From a bacterium UBP18_UBA7526 (lineage in GTDB: Bacteria; UBP18; UBA7526), in the NCBI GenBank assembly GCA_002478245.1, contig DLMW01000039.1, positions 10,726 through 36,831 of the forward strand: a stretch of DNA of 26,106 bases, in the 5' to 3' direction. Both the position numbers and the translations under genes were made by a program. Positions 1 through 9,065 of the stretch are shown here, in pieces. The notes under the pieces were generated by a model, which was given only the letters and a program-made list of their open reading frames with translations, searched no databases and was not told where the DNA came from. Every line of letters starts with the position of its first letter. Position 1 is the first letter of the stretch.

Positions 1-249
1 CGCATTCAGAATAGAACCGGTCTTCATGCCCGCCCAGCGGCACTATTTGTCCAGACAGCCAATAAGTTCACCTCCCAGATAATGGTGGCCAAGGAGGAAC
101 AGGAGGTGGATGGCAAATCCATCATGGGGATCATGATGCTTGCTGCTGGGAAAGGAAGCCAGATAAGGATCACTACCCAAGGAAAAGATGAAAAAGAGGC
201 GCTGGAGAGATTGGAAGAATTAATAAATAGTAAGTTTGGAGAAGAATGA
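1..249 (+). CDS. ptsH: HPr phosphocarrier protein (3' part, start lies before the window)
   Basis: HPr carries phosphate from Enzyme I to sugar-specific EII components of the phosphotransferase system, in the cytoplasm. The reading frame is open from base 1 to a TGA at 247-249. The active-site motif GLHARPAA is present, with the phosphorylated histidine at residue 9 of the visible part. A serine in the motif DGKSIMGIMML lies exactly 31 residues later, which is the His15/Ser46 spacing of full HPr, so roughly six N-terminal residues are missing. The conserved regulatory serine suggests control by an HPr kinase, though no hprK gene is visible here. The stop codon overlaps the start of ptsI, so the two are translationally coupled. 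Confidence 0.95.
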   Translation, partial: RIQNRTGLHARPAALFVQTANKFTSQIMVAKEEQEVDGKSIMGIMMLAAGKGSQIRITTQGKDEKEALERLEELINSKFGEE

Positions 250-1985
250 TGGAGCTAAAAGGAATCCCTGCCTCTCCCGGAGTAGTGGTGGGGAAGGTCT
301 TCTTCCTGGATAAGGAGGAGTTCGAGATAAAGAGAAGGCGCATCAGGAAAGAGATGGTCTCTAAAAATATCTCTCGCTTCCAGGAAGCCCTGGCCAAAAC
401 AGAGGAAGAGATCAAGGAGATAAGGGCCCAGGTGGCCAAAAGATTGGGGGAGGAGGCCTACATCTTCGATGCCCACCTCCTGATCCTGAAAGATCCTTAT
501 CTAATCAAGAGGGTTATTCAGAGGGTGAGAGAGGAACTGGTCAATGTGGAGTATGCCTTCTCCCAGGTGGCGGAGACCTTTAGGGAGACCTTCAGTAGCA
601 TGGAGGACTCCTACCTAAAAGGTCGGGCAGCGGATATTAAGGATGTGGCGAGGAGGGTATTGAAGAACTTTCTAGGGAAGGAGAGGGAGACTCTGGCCAC
701 CCTGAAGGAGGAGGTCATCGTCGTGGCCCACGATCTCTCCCCCTCTGATACCGCATCCATGCACAAGGAGAAGGTGATCGGGTTTGCCACAGATATGGGA
801 ACCAAGACCTCTCATACGGCGATCATGGCCCGGGCCTTAGAGATCCCGGCGGTGGTGGGGCTGAAGAATATTACTCAAGAAGCCCAGGCGCTCGATACCC
901 TGATCGTGGATGGCAGCCATGGTTCGGTGATCATAAACCCAGACCAAGAGACCCTTAAGAAATATCAGAAGGATAGGGAGTCCTTTGAGGTCTTTGAGCA
1001 TAAGCTAATTAAGTTAAGGGATCTTCCTGCCCAGACGCTCGATGGCCATAGAGTAACCTTAGCCGCCAATATTGAGGTTCCAGATGAGATCAAATATGTC
1101 AAGGAGCACGGAGCAGAGGGGATCGGATTATATCGAACAGAATTCCTATATCTCGGAAGGAATGACCTCCCCTCTATCGATGAGCAGTTCCGGGCCTATA
1201 AGGAGGTGGCCCAGGAGCTCGCTCCCTATCCAGTGATTATTAGGACCCTGGATCTGGGAGGGGATAAGTTTTTATCCTATCTCAACCTTGCCCCAGAGAT
1301 GAACCCCTTCCTGGGCCTGAGGGCCATCAGGCTCTGCCTGGCCAACATCCCTCTCTTTAAAGACCAGCTAAGGGCCATCCTGAAGGCCAGCACCTATGGG
1401 AATCTAAAGATCATGTATCCCATGATCTCCGGGGTTGAGGAAGTAAAGAGAGCAAACCAGATATTGGAAGAAGTTAAAGAGGAATTTAAGAAGAAGGGAA
1501 TCCCTTTCAACGAAAACCTAGAAGTAGGGGCCATGATCGAGATCCCTTCTGCTGCCCTCACCTGTGAATCCATTGCTCAAGAGGTGGACTTCTTCTCTAT
1601 CGGAACCAACGACCTCATCCAGTACGCCTTAGCCATCGATAGGGTGAATGAGAACATTGCCTATCTCTACCAGCCCCTCCACCCTGCGGTGCTGAGGCTC
1701 TTGAAGAGAATCATTGATGGGGCACATAAGGCAGGGATCTGGGTGGGGATGTGTGGTGAGATGGCTGGGGAGCCTCTCTTTACTTTAATCCTATTGGGTC
1801 TGGGCTTGGATGAATTCTCCATGAGCCCGGTGGTCATCCCTGAGGTGAAGAAGGTCATCCGCTCCCTTACCTTAAAGGAAGCAAAGGAACTCTCCCGGAA
1901 GGCCCTGAAGTTCCCTGTTGCCCAGGAGATCGAAGCCCTCCTCAAAGAGAGGGTAAAGAAGATCCTGCCTGAGGTAGTAACTTAG
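249..1985 (+). CDS. ptsI: Phosphoenolpyruvate-protein phosphotransferase, PTS Enzyme I
   Basis: Enzyme I takes phosphate from phosphoenolpyruvate and passes it to HPr, the first step of the PTS. The protein is about 578 residues, the usual full length. The N-terminal HPr-binding helical domain is followed by the phosphohistidine site GTKTSHTAIMARALEIP and the C-terminal PEP-binding barrel (EGIGLYRTEFL, GTNDLIQYALAIDR, GMCGEMAGE). Two ATGs stand next to each other at 246 and 249. The second is preferred because the GGAG at 238-241 is then 7 bases away; with it the active His is residue 189 and the catalytic Cys 502, the same numbers as in E. coli. A start at 246 cannot be excluded. It overlaps the ptsH stop. 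No sugar-specific PTS component is seen downstream. Confidence 0.97.
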   Translation: MELKGIPASPGVVVGKVFFLDKEEFEIKRRRIRKEMVSKNISRFQEALAKTEEEIKEIRAQVAKRLGEEAYIFDAHLLILKDPYLIKRVIQRVREELVNVEYAFSQVAETFRETFSSMEDSYLKGRAADIKDVARRVLKNFLGKERETLATLKEEVIVVAHDLSPSDTASMHKEKVIGFATDMGTKTSHTAIMARALEIPAVVGLKNITQEAQALDTLIVDGSHGSVIINPDQETLKKYQKDRESFEVFEHKLIKLRDLPAQTLDGHRVTLAANIEVPDEIKYVKEHGAEGIGLYRTEFLYLGRNDLPSIDEQFRAYKEVAQELAPYPVIIRTLDLGGDKFLSYLNLAPEMNPFLGLRAIRLCLANIPLFKDQLRAILKASTYGNLKIMYPMISGVEEVKRANQILEEVKEEFKKKGIPFNENLEVGAMIEIPSAALTCESIAQEVDFFSIGTNDLIQYALAIDRVNENIAYLYQPLHPAVLRLLKRIIDGAHKAGIWVGMCGEMAGEPLFTLILLGLGLDEFSMSPVVIPEVKKVIRSLTLKEAKELSRKALKFPVAQEIEALLKERVKKILPEVVT

Positions 1986-2055
1986 AAGATAGACCTTGAT
2001 ACGATTTAGTTTAGGTGAGAGGATATGGAAAATAAATGATCGAAGGAGGAGCGGG

Positions 2056-3111
2056 ATGAACCTTGATAATCCGAAGGATCTTGAGAGGTATGATAGGAAA
2101 GATATGGCCCGTCTTCTCTATGATTTCCCCGATCAATGCTCCCGGGCGATTGAGATCGCCCTCTCCTCTTCCCTTCCCTCATACAAGAAGATTGACAAGA
2201 TCCTGGTCTGCGGGATGGGTGGCTCGGGGATTGGGGGAGAGATACTGAAGACAGTGGTGGAGAGGGAAGCAAGGCTTCCTCTGGTGATTAGTAAAGACTA
2301 CTCTATTCCAGAGTTCATCGATTCTTGGACCCTGGTCTTTAGTGTCAGCTACTCTGGGAATACAGAGGAGACTCTATCTGCCTATCGGGAGGCGCTAAAG
2401 AAGAAAGCGAAGATAGTGGCCATTACTACTGGTGGGAGATTGAGTAGGTTAGCCAAGAGAGACAAGGTTCCCATACTCTCTATACCCCCTGGGCTTCCTC
2501 CCCGGGCCTCTTTGGGCTACCTCTTCTTCTCCTTACTAATTACCTTAGAGCGCCTGGGACTAGTTAAGAATAAGAAGAAAGAATGCCAGGAGACTGTTGG
2601 GCTACTTCGCGATTTGAGAAAAAAGTATTCCCCCTCTTCAAAATCAAGAGCAAATCGGGCAAAGGGAATTGCCCTTAAACTATACCAGAACCTCCCCTTA
2701 ATCTATACCTCTCCTCGCCTCTCTTCGGTCGGTCTGAGGTGGAAGGGGCAATTATCTGAGAATAGCAAGGTCCTGGCCTTCTCCAATACCTTTCCCGAAC
2801 TCAACCATAATGAGATCGTTGGCTGGGAGTGTCTGCCCGGGATCCTCAAGAGATGCTATCTCATCATCCTGCGGGATAGGTATGATTCTCCCCGGATAAA
2901 GAGGAGGATAGAGATCACCTCCAAGATCATCAGAAGAAGGGCATGCGGCCTAGACTTTTTCTATTCTCAAGGAAAGAGCCTCCTCGAGCGCCTCTTCTCC
3001 CTCATCTATCTCGGAGACTGGGTGAGTTATTATCTCGCGATATTGAATGGGATCGACCCCACCCCAGTAAAGGTCATCGACTACCTCAAGAGAGAACTGG
3101 CCAAGAAATGA
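2056..3111 (+). CDS. Bifunctional phosphoglucose/phosphomannose isomerase
   Basis: The predicted enzyme interconverts fructose 6-phosphate with glucose 6-phosphate and with mannose 6-phosphate, feeding glycolysis and surface-sugar synthesis. It belongs to the archaeal/bacterial PGI/PMI family with tandem SIS sugar-isomerase folds, not to classical PGI. Visible motifs are [15 protein letters not shown] near the N-terminus, the SIS phosphate-binding stretch [11 protein letters not shown], and the C-terminal active-site motif [11 protein letters not shown] carrying the His-Glu pair. The frame is open upstream to a TTG at 1996, but the ATG at 2056 is chosen because GGAGGAG lies just before it at 2045-2051; this gives 351 residues, the normal family size. 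The last codon overlaps metK (ATGA), indicating coupled translation. Confidence 0.9.
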   Translation: MNLDNPKDLERYDRKDMARLLYDFPDQCSRAIEIALSSSLPSYKKIDKILVCGMGGSGIGGEILKTVVEREARLPLVISKDYSIPEFIDSWTLVFSVSYSGNTEETLSAYREALKKKAKIVAITTGGRLSRLAKRDKVPILSIPPGLPPRASLGYLFFSLLITLERLGLVKNKKKECQETVGLLRDLRKKYSPSSKSRANRAKGIALKLYQNLPLIYTSPRLSSVGLRWKGQLSENSKVLAFSNTFPELNHNEIVGWECLPGILKRCYLIILRDRYDSPRIKRRIEITSKIIRRRACGLDFFYSQGKSLLERLFSLIYLGDWVSYYLAILNGIDPTPVKVIDYLKRELAKK

Positions 3112-4316
3112 AGAGACATCTATTCACTTCTGAATCGGTAACTGAGGGACATCCGGATAAGATCTGCGATCAGATCTCGGATGCGGTCCTGGATGAGGTC
3201 CTGAAGTTTGATAATAGCCAGAAGCTTCCTCCCTATAGGAAGAAGAAGCGAGGGAGGAGGGGAAGCAGGGTAGCCTGCGAGACCCTCGTCACTGTGGGAT
3301 TGGTTGTGGTAGGAGGGGAGATTACCACGGAGTGCTATGTCGATCTTCCCATTCTGGTACGCAACCTGATTAAAGAGATCGGCTATATCCGACCAGAGTT
3401 TGGCTTTGAGTATGAGACCTGCGCCATATTGAATGCTATTGGAAAGCAGTCCCCAGATATCGCCCTGGGGGTGGATACGGGAGGAGCGGGGGATCAGGGT
3501 GCCATGATCGGCTACGCCTGTAGAGAGACTGGGGAGCTCATGCCCCTACCCATCATGCTCGCCCATGGATTGACCAGAAGACTTGCCCAGGTGAGAAGGG
3601 AAGGGATCCTGGACTATCTCGGCCCGGATGGAAAGAGCCAGGTCACGGTAGAGTACCAGGATGGTGAGCCAGTTCGTGTGGATACTGTAGTCCTCTCTGC
3701 CCAGCATACAGAGAAGATCCTGAATGCCAGGAAGAGCCACATAACGGATGAGGCAAAGGAGGAGTTGATCGATTTAGTGATAAAGGAGGTCATCCCGGAG
3801 AGGCTCCTGGATAAGAGGACGAAGTATCTAATCAATCCTACCGGGAAGTTCATCATCGGTGGTCCCCAGTCCGATACGGGTATGACAGGGAGGAAGATCA
3901 TTGTCGATACCTATGGAGGAAGGGCCTTGCATGGGGGAGGGTCCTTCAGCGGAAAGGATCCCACTAAGGTGGATAGATCCGCTTCCTATATGGCGCGATA
4001 TATCGCCAAGAACCTGGTGGCCAGTGGGATTGCGGATAAGTTTTGTATCCAATTAGCCTACGCCATAGGAGTAAAGGATCCGGTCTCGGTCATGGTCGAT
4101 ACCTATGGCACGGGAAGGATTGATGAGAAGAGAATTGTGGAGCTAGTGAAGGAGCACTTCTCATTGACCCCAGAGGGGATCATAAGGGAGCTCGACCTCT
4201 GGCGACCCATCTATAGAAAGACCGCCTGCTATGGCCACTTCGGAAGGGAAGAGGAAGGCTTCACCTGGGAGAAGAAAGATAGGGCAGGGATACTGGCAAG
4301 AGCAGCTGGCCTATAA
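3108..4316 (+). CDS. metK: S-adenosylmethionine synthase
   Basis: MetK makes S-adenosylmethionine from methionine and ATP in the cytoplasm. The 402-residue product has [13 protein letters not shown] at the N-terminus (ATP/metal site), [12 protein letters not shown], the glycine-rich phosphate loop [19 protein letters not shown] and the C-terminal YGHFGRE. The frame is open far upstream, but the ATG at 3108 matches the family N-terminus and overlaps the stop of the preceding isomerase gene. Compared with E. coli MetK there is an extra stretch of about 15 residues at 38-53, very rich in Lys/Arg, just before the conserved RVACET, and the segment before GAGDQG is about five residues shorter. The next gene, ahcY, recycles the product of SAM-dependent methylation, so the two form a SAM-cycle pair. 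Confidence 0.97.
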   Translation: MKRHLFTSESVTEGHPDKICDQISDAVLDEVLKFDNSQKLPPYRKKKRGRRGSRVACETLVTVGLVVVGGEITTECYVDLPILVRNLIKEIGYIRPEFGFEYETCAILNAIGKQSPDIALGVDTGGAGDQGAMIGYACRETGELMPLPIMLAHGLTRRLAQVRREGILDYLGPDGKSQVTVEYQDGEPVRVDTVVLSAQHTEKILNARKSHITDEAKEELIDLVIKEVIPERLLDKRTKYLINPTGKFIIGGPQSDTGMTGRKIIVDTYGGRALHGGGSFSGKDPTKVDRSASYMARYIAKNLVASGIADKFCIQLAYAIGVKDPVSVMVDTYGTGRIDEKRIVELVKEHFSLTPEGIIRELDLWRPIYRKTACYGHFGREEEGFTWEKKDRAGILARAAGL

Positions 4317-4473
4317 TACTTTTTTACTTTCCTACCCCCATTAGAGCCTCACATATCATTTTTACTCTGTAGATAAGAGACCGATTTCAGAGATGGATAT
4401 TCCCTTCACTATCTGTAATTAAGTCTCTAACGGGTTTACTTCCGAGCGATAGCGAGGTAGAGGAGGCTATAGA
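4317..4473 (+). other. metK-ahcY intergenic region with repeat-associated 5' leader
   Basis: This 157-base gap holds a T-run just after the metK stop without a convincing stem, and no coding sequence that I can support. Its last part has one copy of the dispersed AGCGA repeat (4442-4457) and a strong Shine-Dalgarno AGAGGAGG ending at 4466, seven bases before the ahcY GTG. Confidence 0.6.
4442..4457 (+). repeat. Dispersed AGCGA repeat, copy 1 (T variant), upstream of ahcY
   Basis: The sequence reads CCGAGCGATAGCGAGG, two AGCGA pentamers separated by T and ending in GG. It is identical to the copy in front of rpmI. Here the gene has a second, stronger Shine-Dalgarno between the repeat and the start codon, so the repeat probably does not set translation of ahcY. 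Confidence 0.85.
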
Positions 4474-5730
4474 GTGAGATACCATATTAGGGATATTAAA
4501 TTGGCGGATAAAGGGAAGAAGCGCATTGAATGGGCAAAGGCAGAGATGCCTCTTCTAAATCTCATAAGAGAAGAGTTTAGGAAGAAGAAACCCCTCAAGG
4601 GCTTGAGGATCTCCGCCTGTTTACATGTGACGAGCGAGACCGCTATCCTAATGCAGACCCTGAAGGCCGCTGGAGCCATCCCCTATCTCTGTGCCTCCAA
4701 TCCCCTCTCTACCCAGGATGATGTAGCCGCTTCCCTAGTGAGACACCAAGGCTTAAGCGTCTTTGCCATTCGGGGAGAGGATAAGAGGACCTATTACCAG
4801 CACATTAGAAACGTCCTGAGTATCGGGCCTCAGATTACTATGGATGACGGAGCAGACCTCGTTGCTACCGTTCACCGTTCACCGTTCACCGTTTACCGGA
4901 GTATTATTGGAGGAACAGAGGAGACGACTACTGGGGTAGTTAGATTGAAAGTATTAGCAGATAAAGGAATATTGAGATATCCCATCATTGCTGTAAACGA
5001 TGCTAAAACGAAGCGCTTTTTCGATAATAGGTATGGAACGGGACAGTCAACCATCGATGGTATCTTACGGGCAACGAATAGGCTCCTGGCAGGGAGCAAC
5101 TTCGTGGTCTGTGGCTATGGCTGGTGTGGAAGGGGGATCGCCATGAGGGCCAGGGGAATGGGGGCAAAGGTCATCGTTACTGAGGTCGACCCCTTAAAGG
5201 CCCTGGAGGCAAGTATGGATGGCTATCAGGTGATGCCCCTCATCGAGGCCGCAAGGATAGGGGAGATCTTCGTTACTGCAAGTGGGAACATAAACTTGAT
5301 TGATAGAGAGCACTTCAGAATAATGAAGGATGGAGCGATCGTTGCCAATGCCGGCCACTTCAATGTTGAGGTAAACATTCCCGCCTTAGAGAGGATGGCA
5401 AAGAAGAAGAGAAGGGTGAAGGGTCTCATCGATCAATATCTCCTTCCTAAGGGAAAGAGGATCAATCTCTTAGGGGAGGGGAGGCTGGTGAATCTAGCCT
5501 GTGCAGAGGGCCATCCCCCAACAGTCATGGATATGTCCTTTGCCAATCAGGCTTTATCTGTTGAGTATCTGGCAAGGATGAAAGGAAGATTACAGAAGAG
5601 GGTATATCCGGTTCCTGCAGAGATAGATGAGAGGATCGCCCGCTTGAAGCTTAAGTCCTTAGGGATAAGGATAGATAGATTAACCAAAGAACAAGAGAAA
5701 TACCTTAAGTCCTGGGAGCTGGGAACCTAA
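4474..5730 (+). CDS. ahcY: Adenosylhomocysteinase
   Basis: This NAD-dependent enzyme reversibly splits S-adenosylhomocysteine into adenosine and homocysteine, removing the inhibitor formed by methyltransferases. The 418-residue product is the shorter bacterial/archaeal type. Motifs in order are [12 protein letters not shown] at the start, [48 protein letters not shown] and the NAD-binding [10 protein letters not shown]; the C-terminus ends [16 protein letters not shown]. The start is a GTG with AGAGGAGG seven bases upstream. Residues about 132-142 are encoded by a tandem heptamer (4867-4898) unlike the usual sequence there, although the spacing between flanking conserved motifs is unchanged. 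It lies after metK, consistent with one SAM cycle. Confidence 0.96.
   Translation: MRYHIRDIKLADKGKKRIEWAKAEMPLLNLIREEFRKKKPLKGLRISACLHVTSETAILMQTLKAAGAIPYLCASNPLSTQDDVAASLVRHQGLSVFAIRGEDKRTYYQHIRNVLSIGPQITMDDGADLVATVHRSPFTVYRSIIGGTEETTTGVVRLKVLADKGILRYPIIAVNDAKTKRFFDNRYGTGQSTIDGILRATNRLLAGSNFVVCGYGWCGRGIAMRARGMGAKVIVTEVDPLKALEASMDGYQVMPLIEAARIGEIFVTASGNINLIDREHFRIMKDGAIVANAGHFNVEVNIPALERMAKKKRRVKGLIDQYLLPKGKRINLLGEGRLVNLACAEGHPPTVMDMSFANQALSVEYLARMKGRLQKRVYPVPAEIDERIARLKLKSLGIRIDRLTKEQEKYLKSWELGT
4867..4898 (+). repeat. Tandem ACCGTTC heptamer inside ahcY
   Basis: Three perfect ACCGTTC units, a fourth reading ACCGTTT and a final ACCG lie head to tail within the ahcY reading frame. Because the unit is seven bases, three units cover seven codons and frame is preserved only by the total length. 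Similar GTTCACC/GTGAACG words occur between genes in this window, for example at 15871-15886. Confidence 0.9.
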
Positions 5731-5795
5731 AGGGGAGGAATCATGTGCTCAAGAAATAATATAAAGAAATACCTCATTGTTAGAGGTAATTTCTT

Positions 5796-6371
5796 ATGTA
5801 TGAGAGTAAACGATATGTAACCTTATTCAGTTTAGTCACTCTCTTCACTCTTTTGGTTTCTTTTGGCTACAGTGGAAAAACTATTGGAAGTAACCTAAAA
5901 CAATTGGAGAAAGAGTATAAGGTTGCTAAACTCTATCTGGAGTCTGAAACACCGAAAATAGAAGAACTCAAAGAAGCAATTAAAATCTTTCGTAAGATAG
6001 TGAAAGATCATCCTGAAAGCGAAATAGCAGCTGACGCTCAGTATTCGTTAGGACATAGTTATCGAATCCAAGCTACGCGTTTACACCGACCTCAGGAAAA
6101 TTATACTCAGGCAATCAAAGAATACCAAAAATTTATAGTTGATTATCCTAACCATGAAAAAATCGTCCGCGCTTATATGTTGATGGGATTTTGCCATAAA
6201 GAGTTGTTAAACTTTGGATTGGCCAAAGAGATGTATCAAAAGGTAATAAAAGATTATCCAACCAGTAAAGAGGTCAAGCTTGCTCAAAGGGAGCTTGCAG
6301 ATTTGAACAATGTAGAACACCTTATAGATTTTGTAAAATATAAAATGCTTATTGAGACACCTAGAAAGTAA
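5796..6371 (+). CDS. Exported tetratricopeptide-repeat protein (BamD/YbgF-like), function unknown
   Basis: The 191-residue product begins with a short positive stretch and a hydrophobic segment (about residues 7-25), a likely signal peptide; no lipobox cysteine is seen. The rest is alpha-helical with three recognisable TPR-like units: EAIKIFRKIVKDHPESE, QAIKEYQKFIVDYPNHE and LAKEMYQKVIKDYPTSKE. Such repeats are typical of periplasmic scaffold proteins related to BamD and the tol-pal protein YbgF, so a role in envelope assembly is possible but unproven. The start at 5796 has GAGGT eight bases upstream and an in-frame stop lies immediately before that. The gene is visibly richer in A and T than its neighbours and stands alone, which may indicate later acquisition. 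Confidence 0.75.
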   Translation: MYESKRYVTLFSLVTLFTLLVSFGYSGKTIGSNLKQLEKEYKVAKLYLESETPKIEELKEAIKIFRKIVKDHPESEIAADAQYSLGHSYRIQATRLHRPQENYTQAIKEYQKFIVDYPNHEKIVRAYMLMGFCHKELLNFGLAKEMYQKVIKDYPTSKEVKLAQRELADLNNVEHLIDFVKYKMLIETPRK

Positions 6372-6465
6372 CAAGGTTTTTGAAAAGATAGAGTTTGTAA
6401 AAGGGGCCATCTTGACTTTTCACTATAGTACAAATTAATTACCGAGAATAGAACAAAATTATTCA

Positions 6466-6496
6466 GTCCACTCAGGAAGTGGGCTTTTTGCTTTTT
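6466..6496 (+). terminator. Rho-independent terminator
   Basis: A stem GTCCACT/AGTGGGC with loop CAGGA is followed by TTTTTGCTTTTT. It lies about 95 bases after the TPR gene and would end its transcript. Confidence 0.85.
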
Positions 6497-6617
6497 GGAG
6501 AGGGTTTGTGGTAGAATAAAAGTAGTTCTTTGACAGAAAAGAAATCTCTTTATCTACACCAGAAGGAAGAAGAAAGCTGATACTACGTAAAAGATTATCC
6601 AAAACTCAAAAAACATT

Positions 6618-6650
6618 AAGCCCCAAAATTCTTTTGGGGCTTTTGCATTT
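6618..6650. terminator. Bidirectional rho-independent terminator
   Basis: A perfect 11-bp stem AAGCCCCAAAA/TTTTGGGGCTT with a three-base loop is followed by TTGCATTTT on the plus strand. On the minus strand the stem is followed by a T-rich run (AATGTTTTTT). It sits between convergent genes and probably ends the lptF-lptG transcript from the minus strand as well as residual read-through from the plus strand. Confidence 0.88.
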
Positions 6651-6752
6651 TAGAGGACCTTACGCTAAACTATTAAATGGCTCTTTGACAGATTGCTAAA
6701 AACGACCCCATGGTTCGGAAATTATTAAGCAAAGCAAAGACTCATTTGGCTT

Positions 6753-7826
6753 TTATCTTGCCCGGCGTAGGAGATATAACCCCAGGCCAATGAAGAGGAG
6801 GTTGGCCAGCCAGGCGGCGAGAAAGGGAGTCAATATCCCCACCCTTCCTAAGGAGCGACCGATAGAGACCCCTCCCCAATAAAGGAAGCCGATGAAGATG
6901 GCCATCCCGAAGCTAATTAGCCTTCCACTCCTTGGGGAAAAGACGGCCAAGGGAGCACCTACTAATAAAACGATGAGGCAGGCGAAGGGTGAGGCGATCT
7001 TGAGATGTAAATCGACTAAGTACCTCCGGACATCATATCCCCCTCTTCGGGACTGAGTGATATACCTTGCTAATTGGACGAAGTTCAACTCCTCTGGCTT
7101 CTGTATCTCCCGGCTGAAGTCGCTTGGCTTAACCTCCAGGGGAAGATACTTCTCCTTGAAGCACTCTTCCTTTAAGATATTCTCTCCCGCGATATCGAAC
7201 TGCCTCTCTATGCCCTCAATGAAGTTCCACCCTCCATTACTATATAATCCCTTCTGAGCATCTATTCTCCTGGCCAAGGTACCATCCTCCCGCCGGGTGA
7301 GGATCTGGATCTGGAGCATCTGGCTCCTCTCCCCATCAAAGGTCTTCATGTAGATGAGGTATTGATGGTCTGGGCTATAGAAGGCAACATTATCCCTTCT
7401 CTCATACTCCGGCCTCTCACCCATTCTGGTCTGTTCAAACCTCTTCACCTTCATATTGAGAGGGGGGATGAGGGACTCATTCAGGATGAGAATGAGAAGG
7501 CTGATAGCCAATGCTAAGCCCAACATAGGAACCAGGATACGCCGGAAGGATATCCCGCCGGCCTTCATGGCGGTGAGTTCGTAGTTCTTGGAGAGGCTTC
7601 CCAAAGACCATAAGCCCGCCAAGAGTACCGCCACGGGCGCGAACTGGGTGAGGAAGAAAGGGGTGCGATAGAGGAAGTAGTGGATCATCGCCCCCCATCC
7701 CAGCTCCTGGATATGATCCAGCTCCTCAAAGAGTTGGGCAACGAAGATGAGGCCAGTGAAGATCAGGAGGCAATAGATGAAGGGCCGCAGGAGCTCTTTC
7801 ATTAAGTAACGATCCAGAATCTTCAC
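6753..7826 (-). CDS. lptG: LPS export ABC transporter permease LptG
   Basis: LptG pairs with LptF as the inner-membrane permease of the LptB2FG machine that extracts lipopolysaccharide and drives it along the LptC-A-D bridge. The 357-residue protein has the YjgP/YjgQ layout: an N-terminal block of three membrane segments starting MKILDRYLMKELLRPF, a large periplasmic domain (about 125-265) and a C-terminal block of three segments. The sequence ELTAMKAGGISFRRI is the typical coupling-helix region and points to LptG. The start is GTG, overlapping the lptF stop by one base. No lptB, lptC or lptA is in the window. Confidence 0.9.
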   Translation of the reverse strand: MKILDRYLMKELLRPFIYCLLIFTGLIFVAQLFEELDHIQELGWGAMIHYFLYRTPFFLTQFAPVAVLLAGLWSLGSLSKNYELTAMKAGGISFRRILVPMLGLALAISLLILILNESLIPPLNMKVKRFEQTRMGERPEYERRDNVAFYSPDHQYLIYMKTFDGERSQMLQIQILTRREDGTLARRIDAQKGLYSNGGWNFIEGIERQFDIAGENILKEECFKEKYLPLEVKPSDFSREIQKPEELNFVQLARYITQSRRGGYDVRRYLVDLHLKIASPFACLIVLLVGAPLAVFSPRSGRLISFGMAIFIGFLYWGGVSIGRSLGRVGILTPFLAAWLANLLFIGLGLYLLRRAR

Positions 7827-8926
7827 TACCCTTTCACCATCCTTACTAAGAGGAATATCCCAGTTATTCCTATGAAGAGATTGGGAAGCCAGATGGCCAG
7901 GCCCGGGGGAAGGGTCCCGATTCTACCCAGATGCTCTCCACTCAGCATGATGAAATAATAGACAAAGGCCAGACAGAAGCTCATGACGAAGCCCAGGGAC
8001 TTGGTGCTCCGGTGGGTCTTTATCCCTAAGGGGACACCGATCAGGATGAAGGCTAAGGGAGCGAAGGCAAAGGAGAACCTCTTGTGGAGCTTGATTAGCT
8101 CCCACCTAGGAACCTGTCCTTGCTTTTGAATATTTCGGATATCGGTAATAAGTTCCTTAGTGCTCATCTCCTCCAGGCGCTTGGCTGTCTCTTCGTGTTT
8201 AAGAGAACCATGGATGTCCAGGTTGGTGAAGTGGGTAGCGAAGGATAGGACGTGGTAGCGCTCGGGGTGTTTGACATCTGTGGTATGCATCGTTCCCTGA
8301 AAGAGCTTGATCCCTACTTCTAACTTTTCTGGATCGGAGACTAGCTTTCCTCTCTGGGCGAAGATGGTTCTCGGAAGACCCTCCTCACTCAATTGATATA
8401 GAGTGACCCCAAACATCTCTCCTGTCTTTTCATCCATTTCCTCAGTATGCAGGATGAGGCCGTCGAAGTCTGAGATCCAGACTCTGGGCTGGAGGACAAC
8501 AGAGGCCTTTTTATCAACGATATCAAAGTAGAGGCTCCGGAAGGCATACTTACTCCTGGGAGAGACGAAGTTATTGAAGAAGGCCAAGAAGATGCTTAAG
8601 GCTAGGCCGATGATCAGGACCGGTCGCATCAGGATCCAGAGATTGGTGCCTGAGGCCTGGATGGCGGTAATCTCGTTATCTTGGGATAAGCGGCCGAAGG
8701 AGAGTAGTACCGCTACCAGGATGGCCATGGGGATGATGAACATGAGGAAGTAGGGAAGGACGTATAGGAAGAGCCGCACCACAATCCCTAGGCCCACTCC
8801 CTTATAGATGACCAGATCGGTGAGTTCTATGATCTGCTGCATGAGCATGATGAAGGTGAAGACCCCTAAGCCCAGAAAGAAAGGCCCCACCAATTCCTTA
8901 CAGATATAACGCCCCAAGATCCTCAT
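7826..8926 (-). CDS. lptF: LPS export ABC transporter permease LptF
   Basis: LptF is the partner permease of LptG in lipopolysaccharide transport from the inner membrane. The 366-residue protein begins MRILGRYICKELVGPF, has three N-terminal membrane segments, the coupling-helix region SQDNEITAIQASGTNLW, a periplasmic domain that mentions little recognisable sequence, and three C-terminal membrane segments ending in LLVRMVKG. It is transcribed divergently from comF and the lptG start overlaps its stop, so the two are one operon. A promoter with TTGCAA and TATACT boxes lies about 80 bases upstream on the minus strand. Its presence is the main evidence for an outer membrane. Confidence 0.92.
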   Translation of the reverse strand: MRILGRYICKELVGPFFLGLGVFTFIMLMQQIIELTDLVIYKGVGLGIVVRLFLYVLPYFLMFIIPMAILVAVLLSFGRLSQDNEITAIQASGTNLWILMRPVLIIGLALSIFLAFFNNFVSPRSKYAFRSLYFDIVDKKASVVLQPRVWISDFDGLILHTEEMDEKTGEMFGVTLYQLSEEGLPRTIFAQRGKLVSDPEKLEVGIKLFQGTMHTTDVKHPERYHVLSFATHFTNLDIHGSLKHEETAKRLEEMSTKELITDIRNIQKQGQVPRWELIKLHKRFSFAFAPLAFILIGVPLGIKTHRSTKSLGFVMSFCLAFVYYFIMLSGEHLGRIGTLPPGLAIWLPNLFIGITGIFLLVRMVKG

Positions 8927-9007
8927 CCTTACCCCATGAAATTAACGAGTAACATTGAACAATGGAAAAATGTTACCTGTTCATTGTAAATTGCAACTCT
9001 TGCTATT

Positions 9008-9036
9008 AGTATACCCCAGATAGATTAATTTTGCAA
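9008..9036 (-). promoter_or_regulatory. Predicted sigma-70-type promoter for lptF-lptG
   Basis: On the minus strand, TTGCAA (9031-9036) is followed after exactly 17 bases by TATACT (plus-strand 9008-9013). Transcription would start near 9001, leaving a leader of about 75 bases. The same two boxes with the same spacing stand in front of the 6S RNA gene. Confidence 0.65.
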
Positions 9037-9059
9037 ATTTTATCTCCGTATTGTAAAAT
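9031..9059 (+). promoter_or_regulatory. Predicted promoter for comF, sharing its -35 box with lptF
   Basis: TTGCAA (9031-9036) is its own reverse complement. In the plus direction it is followed after 17 bases by TAAAAT (9054-9059). The start point would fall at about 9065-9068, on the comF ATG itself, and no Shine-Dalgarno precedes that ATG, so the comF message may be leaderless. Confidence 0.5.
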
Positions 9060-9065
9060 ATAAAT

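Larger units (their letters stand above)
6372..6752 (+). other. AT-rich gene-free stretch between convergent genes
   Basis: These 381 bases separate the TPR gene (plus strand) from lptG (minus strand). I see two terminator hairpins (6466-6496 and 6618-6650), two copies of a CTTTGACAG word near 6529 and 6684, and no open reading frame that I can support. Confidence 0.7.

Noticed and set aside
1996..2055. Longer N-terminus of the PGI/PMI protein from a TTG
   Set aside because: The added 20 residues do not resemble the family, and the ATG at 2056 has a strong Shine-Dalgarno.
4314..4335. Terminator after metK
   Set aside because: A T-run is present but no supporting stem could be found.
4867..4898. 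CRISPR-like array
   Set aside because: The units are seven bases long with no spacers and lie in a coding frame.
6529..6691. Two TTTGACAG words as paired promoters
   Set aside because: Neither has a convincing -10 box at the right distance, and no gene follows on the plus strand.
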